A DNA stretch of 64,000 nt from assembly GCA_964605235.1 (NCBI GenBank), contig CAZSBB010000006.1, forward strand, positions 101,604 to 165,603, read 5' to 3'. Each line of letters opens with the position of its first letter. Within the stretch, counting starts at the first letter, position 1. Source of the stretch: CAZSBB01 sp964605235. GTDB taxonomy: Bacteria; Planctomycetota; Phycisphaerae; Phycisphaerales; Phycisphaeraceae. The position numbers were made by a program, and so were the translations under genes. Below, one piece after another: positions 60,246-64,000 of the stretch. Below the pieces are notes generated by a model, which saw nothing but the letters and a program-made list of their open reading frames with translations, searched no databases and was not told the origin of the DNA.

Positions 60246-62168
60246 TTAGTCCTGCCCTTGCATATCCGGCACGGCTTCGGGCCCGGCATAGGCGGACTTG
60301 CGGAGTTCCTCGGATGGCGGACCGATCCAGTCCGCGAGTCGGCGCGATTTGAAATACCACTGCGCGTCGCTGAGCGCGTAGGGCGGACTGTTCGTGAGCA
60401 TCTCCGCGCGGGCCTCGCACAGCTTGACCGCCCGCCTGACCGCTTCCACCGCCTCGCCCTTGCTTTCGCGCACGGTCTTCATCGTGTTGATGATCTCGAT
60501 CTGCAATTTGACAAAGTCGAAGCCCGTGCGGATGAAGGCCACGCGCTGCCGATACAGATCCGATCCCGCCGCCTGCGCCTCGGCCCGCCGGATGGCGTCC
60601 TCCGCCGGGTTCAGCACCGCCGCGGTGTAGATCTCCCGGCAGGCGTCGACCATCTCGCGCCCCTTGCCGCTGGAGTGAATAATCCGCTTGAGGACTTCCT
60701 CGTGGGCCTGTTCCATGAGGTTGAAGTAGCGTTCGATTTCCCCCGCGGCGGGACCAAACCCGCGGCGATAGTAGTCCTGCAGCAGCGCGCCGGCGTCCTG
60801 GTACGGGTCATAGGCCAGCTGCGCCAGCAGATAGTATTGCACGCCCTGGGTGGACCAGTTGCGCGGCAGCGTATCCACCTCGATGCCGATGCACTTGTGG
60901 TCCGCCAGAAACCGGAAGTCTTCGCTGGTGCGGCGCGTGGCGATGCTCGGCAGACTGAGCCAGCCGCCGGAGTAGTGGAATAGGTTCGGCCGGTAGAACA
61001 TGGTGCTGGCCTTCGCCGCCCATCCCAGCCATCCTTCCTTTTCCTTCTGCGTCGCTTCATCGTTCGCCAGCGGGAAGTGTCCGACGTAACCGACGGCGAT
61101 GTTGGGTTCCAGGCTCACGCTCGATGGCGGGGTCTTGTACGCGCTGTAGGCATACGCCCCCACCCAGACCTCGCGCTGCGGGAAGCGCTCCCGCAGCCTG
61201 CGCGCCAGGCTGTTCCAGTACTTGACATAGCGGTCGGTCAGGGCGACATAACCCCACATCGCCGGGCCGTGGGGATCATCCATCGCCCGGCACTTTTCGC
61301 AGACGCAGAAGCCGGCGCCATCGTTGGGGCTGGCGCTCACCATGATCCGCGCCGGATCCTGCTGCAGGGCTTCCTGGGCATTCTCGAGCCACTGCGCCGC
61401 CACCTCGGGATTGGACACGCACAGTTTGACCGCTTCGGGTTTCACCGCCGGTCCCCAGCGCTCCGGCGTGCGTGTGCCATCACTCCGCAGCGCGAACCAG
61501 TCCGGGTGCTGCTCGTGATAGGCGTCCCACCACTTGGTGTAGGCGTGCCCGGCGGACACCTGCAGGGAAGTGAAGTTGACGCGCTGGAAAGTGTGCCATT
61601 CCCGCGGTTGCCGCGGCCAGAGGTGCCGGTGCCGGAAGATGGGATGGAAGCGGTATTCAAAGGGAGCCAGCGTGATCGTGTCGCGGTGGATCAGGTCCTC
61701 GCCCAGCGCCCCCGGCCAGAGCCAGCGCACGTCGAGGTGCTTCTCCAGGAAGGTGTAGACGGCGTTGGCGGTGCCGAACTCCGTCTGTTTGCCGCCCAGC
61801 GTCCGGTCGCGCCCGGCGACCACCAGGTGTTGTCCGTTGCAGGCGATGAGGATTTCCTCCGGGTGCTCAAAGGTGAGCTTCACCTGGGGCACAGCCGCCG
61901 CCAGTTGCGGATGCAGCCCCACCCAGATGGCGCGCGCCGGCGCAGGCGCCTGTGTCCCTTCGACGATCTGCGGCTTGGCGCCGCTGATCTTGCCGAGATA
62001 CAGCGCCAGATCCGCCGCCGCCTGGCGCGTCTCGGCAGAGGCGTCTTCGGCGAGCATGATCGGCGCCACGCTCACGCCTTTTTCCACGAGCGTCAGCTCG
62101 GCCGCGCGGGCACAGCCCCATCCGCACACCAGCGCCAGCAGGATTGCAGGGATTACGGATTTTGCCAT
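60246..62168 (-). CDS. DUF4838 domain-containing protein, secreted
   Basis: 640 residues from ATG 62168. Signal peptide ending ARAAE. GH67-N-like start (AAADLALYLGKISGAKPQIVEG, IWVGLHPQ) and DUF4838 body (VYTFLEKHLDVRWLWPGALGEDL, ASPNDGAGFCVCEKCRAMDD with CxCxxC, then WQPRDW-type aromatic loops). Length is typical and no extra module follows. The start is the first good Met with hydrophobic leader. An exact copy of the LacI palindrome lies 43 bases upstream. It probably forms a two-gene unit with the SGNH esterase. Confidence 0.85.
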   Translation of the reverse strand: MAKSVIPAILLALVCGWGCARAAELTLVEKGVSVAPIMLAEDASAETRQAAADLALYLGKISGAKPQIVEGTQAPAPARAIWVGLHPQLAAAVPQVKLTFEHPEEILIACNGQHLVVAGRDRTLGGKQTEFGTANAVYTFLEKHLDVRWLWPGALGEDLIHRDTITLAPFEYRFHPIFRHRHLWPRQPREWHTFQRVNFTSLQVSAGHAYTKWWDAYHEQHPDWFALRSDGTRTPERWGPAVKPEAVKLCVSNPEVAAQWLENAQEALQQDPARIMVSASPNDGAGFCVCEKCRAMDDPHGPAMWGYVALTDRYVKYWNSLARRLRERFPQREVWVGAYAYSAYKTPPSSVSLEPNIAVGYVGHFPLANDEATQKEKEGWLGWAAKASTMFYRPNLFHYSGGWLSLPSIATRRTSEDFRFLADHKCIGIEVDTLPRNWSTQGVQYYLLAQLAYDPYQDAGALLQDYYRRGFGPAAGEIERYFNLMEQAHEEVLKRIIHSSGKGREMVDACREIYTAAVLNPAEDAIRRAEAQAAGSDLYRQRVAFIRTGFDFVKLQIEIINTMKTVRESKGEAVEAVRRAVKLCEARAEMLTNSPPYALSDAQWYFKSRRLADWIGPPSEELRKSAYAGPEAVPDMQGQD

Positions 62169-62210
62169 GAAGTCATTCCTTACTTGCGCCCGCACAGCGC
62201 GACAACGGCT

Positions 62211-62228
62211 ATTCGTAAGCTTACGAAT
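62211..62228. promoter_or_regulatory. LacI-family operator, site 2
   Basis: ATTCGTAAGCTTACGAAT, identical to the site at 59370-59387, 43 bases before the DUF4838 gene start. The repetition upstream of two separate transcription units supports a shared repressor. Confidence 0.82.
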
Positions 62229-62393
62229 TCATTGTGCAGCCTTGTGCGACGCGTGTCAACACGGTCGTGGCGCGCCGGAACGCTGCGACCGCCACCGCGG
62301 CGCGGTGCCATCGTCGCCCCCGGCCAACTTCGTCGGCGGGCGGGTTTCATTCCAATTCGGGTGTCGGCGGCGCCGACGGTCGGCGTGACCTGG

Positions 62394-63527
62394 TCAATGC
62401 TCGAAACGAGCCCGCGGCACGATCTTGAGTTTCAGCGACGCAAGGTTGCGCACCGTCGGCGCCTCTCCCGGACGGTTGTCCCAGACCCCCTGGTAGTAGG
62501 TGAACAGCACTTGATCGCGGTGGAAACAGATGCTGGCGTAGCAGTTGCTCGGGCTGTCGGGCGGCTCCAGCAGACCCAGGCGGCGCCACGTCCGGGCGTC
62601 GTCGTCGCTGACCGCCACGGACAACTGGCAACGCCGATGGAACTGCGGCGAGGCAAAGGGCACGCCCGCGCGATCGTTGTAGAGCATGATGATCCGTCGA
62701 CTCCCCGGCAGCCGCGCCAGACTCTGCGGACTGCAGCACATGCTGAACTCCGGGATCGCCTGGAACGGTCCCCACGTCCAGCCGCGGTCTTCCGACAACG
62801 CCCGATACGCGTAGCCGCCTGTCGTGCGCGCCCACATCATTACCCGGCCATCCGACAACTCAATCACCCCCGGCTCCTGGGCATGCACGTCGCGCTTCCG
62901 CCACAACTCCAGCCCCGCCGGAAACCGCTCGTCCAGTTCACGCGGCTCAAGCGTCTGGCGCGGATCGATCGGCAGGCCCGGACCAAGCGCCCACGTTCGC
63001 CCGCCGTCATCGGAAACCACGCAACCGCAACGGCCATGGCCGGCAGCGCCGCGGTAAACCGCATACGGCGCGAGCAGGCGACCACTGCGCAACTGAACCA
63101 GGCGATCATTGTTGATGGTGTAGTACGCCGGCTCGGGGATCATCAACGTCGGCGGCGACCAGTTGCGGCCCCCATCGCCGCTGGCGATGAAATAGGGCCG
63201 GCAGTCCTGCAGCGATTTCTTTAGCAGATAGACCGCGCCGATTCGGCCGTCCTGCAGCGGCAGCAGACTTGCCGACATCACGTTCAGGGCGTCGTCGGGC
63301 GCGGTGGCCAGCACGTCAGCCGCACTCCAGGTCCGGCCGCCGTCCGCCGACCGACGCCGCACCAGCACGGCGCGATCTTCGTCGGCGGCGCCTTCAAACC
63401 GGCCATACGCCAGCAGCAGGGATCCATCCGGCGCCGCGGCGATCGCCCCTTCACCTGCACGCGGGCCGTCGTTGGCGGTATCCTCCAGCAGACACTCGAA
63501 CTCCGCCTGAATCACGGTGCTGGTCAT
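62394..63527 (-). CDS. BNR/exo-alpha-sialidase-like protein
   Basis: 377 residues from ATG 63527 (GGAG 8 bases upstream; a GTG nine bases earlier is possible). No signal peptide. Five Asp-box motifs mark a six-bladed beta-propeller: SADGGRTW, SGDGGRNW, SDDGGRTW, SEDRGWTW and SDDDARTW. The family includes sialidases and other exo-glycosidases or sugar-binding propellers. The exact substrate is unknown. It is first in the leftward series, 273 bases from tRNA-Ile and on the same strand. Confidence 0.85.
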   Translation of the reverse strand: MTSTVIQAEFECLLEDTANDGPRAGEGAIAAAPDGSLLLAYGRFEGAADEDRAVLVRRRSADGGRTWSAADVLATAPDDALNVMSASLLPLQDGRIGAVYLLKKSLQDCRPYFIASGDGGRNWSPPTLMIPEPAYYTINNDRLVQLRSGRLLAPYAVYRGAAGHGRCGCVVSDDGGRTWALGPGLPIDPRQTLEPRELDERFPAGLELWRKRDVHAQEPGVIELSDGRVMMWARTTGGYAYRALSEDRGWTWGPFQAIPEFSMCCSPQSLARLPGSRRIIMLYNDRAGVPFASPQFHRRCQLSVAVSDDDARTWRRLGLLEPPDSPSNCYASICFHRDQVLFTYYQGVWDNRPGEAPTVRNLASLKLKIVPRARFEH

Positions 63528-63809
63528 TGCGCTCACTCCGCCAGGAATTGCTCCAAACCCGCCGCGGTGCGGTCCGCTTACCGGGGCGGAAGCCTAGCCA
63601 CTCGCTGCGCGGCCTGCAATGGCTGGCGATCGGTCCGACGCGACCGACAAGTTCCGCGCTGGGGCCGGGTGGGCGTTGTGAATGTTGGGGAGCATTGCGC
63701 TGCGCCTGCAACGCGCTGACGGGTGCAGCAGCGTCAACCATGCGCCGCTGCAGCGGATGCCGCGAGACAGGTGTTCGCCGCTGGCGAACGCCGTGAGACT
63801 TTACGACAA

Positions 63810-63883
63810 TGGGCCCGGCGTGAGTCGAACACGCGACCTCACCCTTATCAGGGGTGCGCTCTAGCCAACTGAGCTACGAGCCC
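63810..63883 (-). tRNA. tRNA-Ile (anticodon GAT)
   Basis: 74-nt tRNA on the minus strand. Acceptor stem GGGCTCG with CGGGCCC (one G-T pair) and discriminator A at 63810. The anticodon loop CTGATAA in stem CACCC/GGGTG gives GAT. D-loop and TTCGACTC T-loop are normal. CCA is not encoded. Confidence 0.96.
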
Positions 63884-63956
63884 TGCTTCGTGCGAGGGGA
63901 GAATGTAGACGATTCCCCGCCGAGGGTCAAACCCGTGGCGACCCCATGTAGGAACT

Positions 63957-63996
63957 CAATAGAAGTGTCACGGTCATTATGACAATAGAAGTGTCA
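63957..63996. mobile_element. Possible insertion-sequence end (direct repeats)
   Basis: CAATAGAAGTGTCA occurs at 63957-63970 and 63983-63996, a 26-base period, at the window edge. Short repeated motifs of this kind are seen at the ends of some insertion sequences (IS21-like). The rest of any element lies beyond the window, so this is only suggestive. Confidence 0.4.
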
Positions 63997-64000
63997 GGGG

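Overview
The window looks like a GC-rich chromosome segment from the Planctomycetota, most likely class Phycisphaerae or a close relative. This is inferred from gene content. The window has an outer-membrane assembly gene (bamA), an OstA/LptC-type protein and heptose-phosphate isomerase. It also has planctomycete-style pseudopilins, DUF4838 glycan enzymes and several families of intergenic palindromic repeats. No rRNA, CRISPR, phage or restriction genes were seen.

Region 1 (1-11.3 kb) is mostly housekeeping: a partial tsaB, queF, an isolated sucD, a PIN/TRAM membrane protein, a QueD/PTPS-family gene, a Trm112-like protein and two coupled glycosyltransferases. It continues with a MalK-type ABC ATPase and a Gfo/Idh/MocA oxidoreductase that share an upstream region with a divergent AraC regulator. 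An RNHCP zinc-ribbon protein and tRNA-Leu(CAG) close the region. Region 2 (11.4-21.7 kb) carries a 1,082-residue OstA/LptC-like protein, a DinG-type helicase, bamA, a large palindromic repeat, a DJ-1/PfpI protein and small unknown proteins.

Region 3 (21.8-28.0 kb) is a leftward operon: a GntR-type regulator, a secreted PcRGLX/YetA-like (rhamnogalacturonan-lyase-like) protein and a BNR/sialidase-like protein. Region 4 (28.2-37.9 kb) holds an FtsQ-like protein, a membrane protein, thpR, hisH overlapping a DUF89 phosphatase, an OmpA-family lipoprotein, gmhA, membrane proteins and a secreted protein with about 13 GxDxY repeats.

Region 5 (37.9-63.5 kb) is a dense glycan-use locus. One leftward operon runs GntR/LacI-hybrid regulator > pseudopilin > 1,391-residue GH2-like protein > CBM9-like lipoprotein, with a divergent DUF4838 gene. 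A second leftward series runs LacI regulator > DUF4838-CBM9 > TPR-like protein > pseudopilin > GH20-like enzyme > PIG-L deacetylase > double alpha/beta hydrolase > enolase-superfamily enzyme. Beside it lie an SGNH esterase, another DUF4838 protein and a BNR/sialidase-like protein. The same exact 18-bp palindrome stands upstream of the LacI gene and of the second DUF4838 gene, so one regulator probably controls both units. No sulfatase, SusC/SusD pair or dedicated sugar permease was recognised. tRNA-Ile(GAT) and a possible insertion-sequence end close the window.

Three kinds of dispersed palindromic element occur between genes: a 62-74 bp near-perfect hairpin (three copies), an inverted repeat of about 120 bp (three copies) and a large composite inverted repeat of about 217 bp (one copy).
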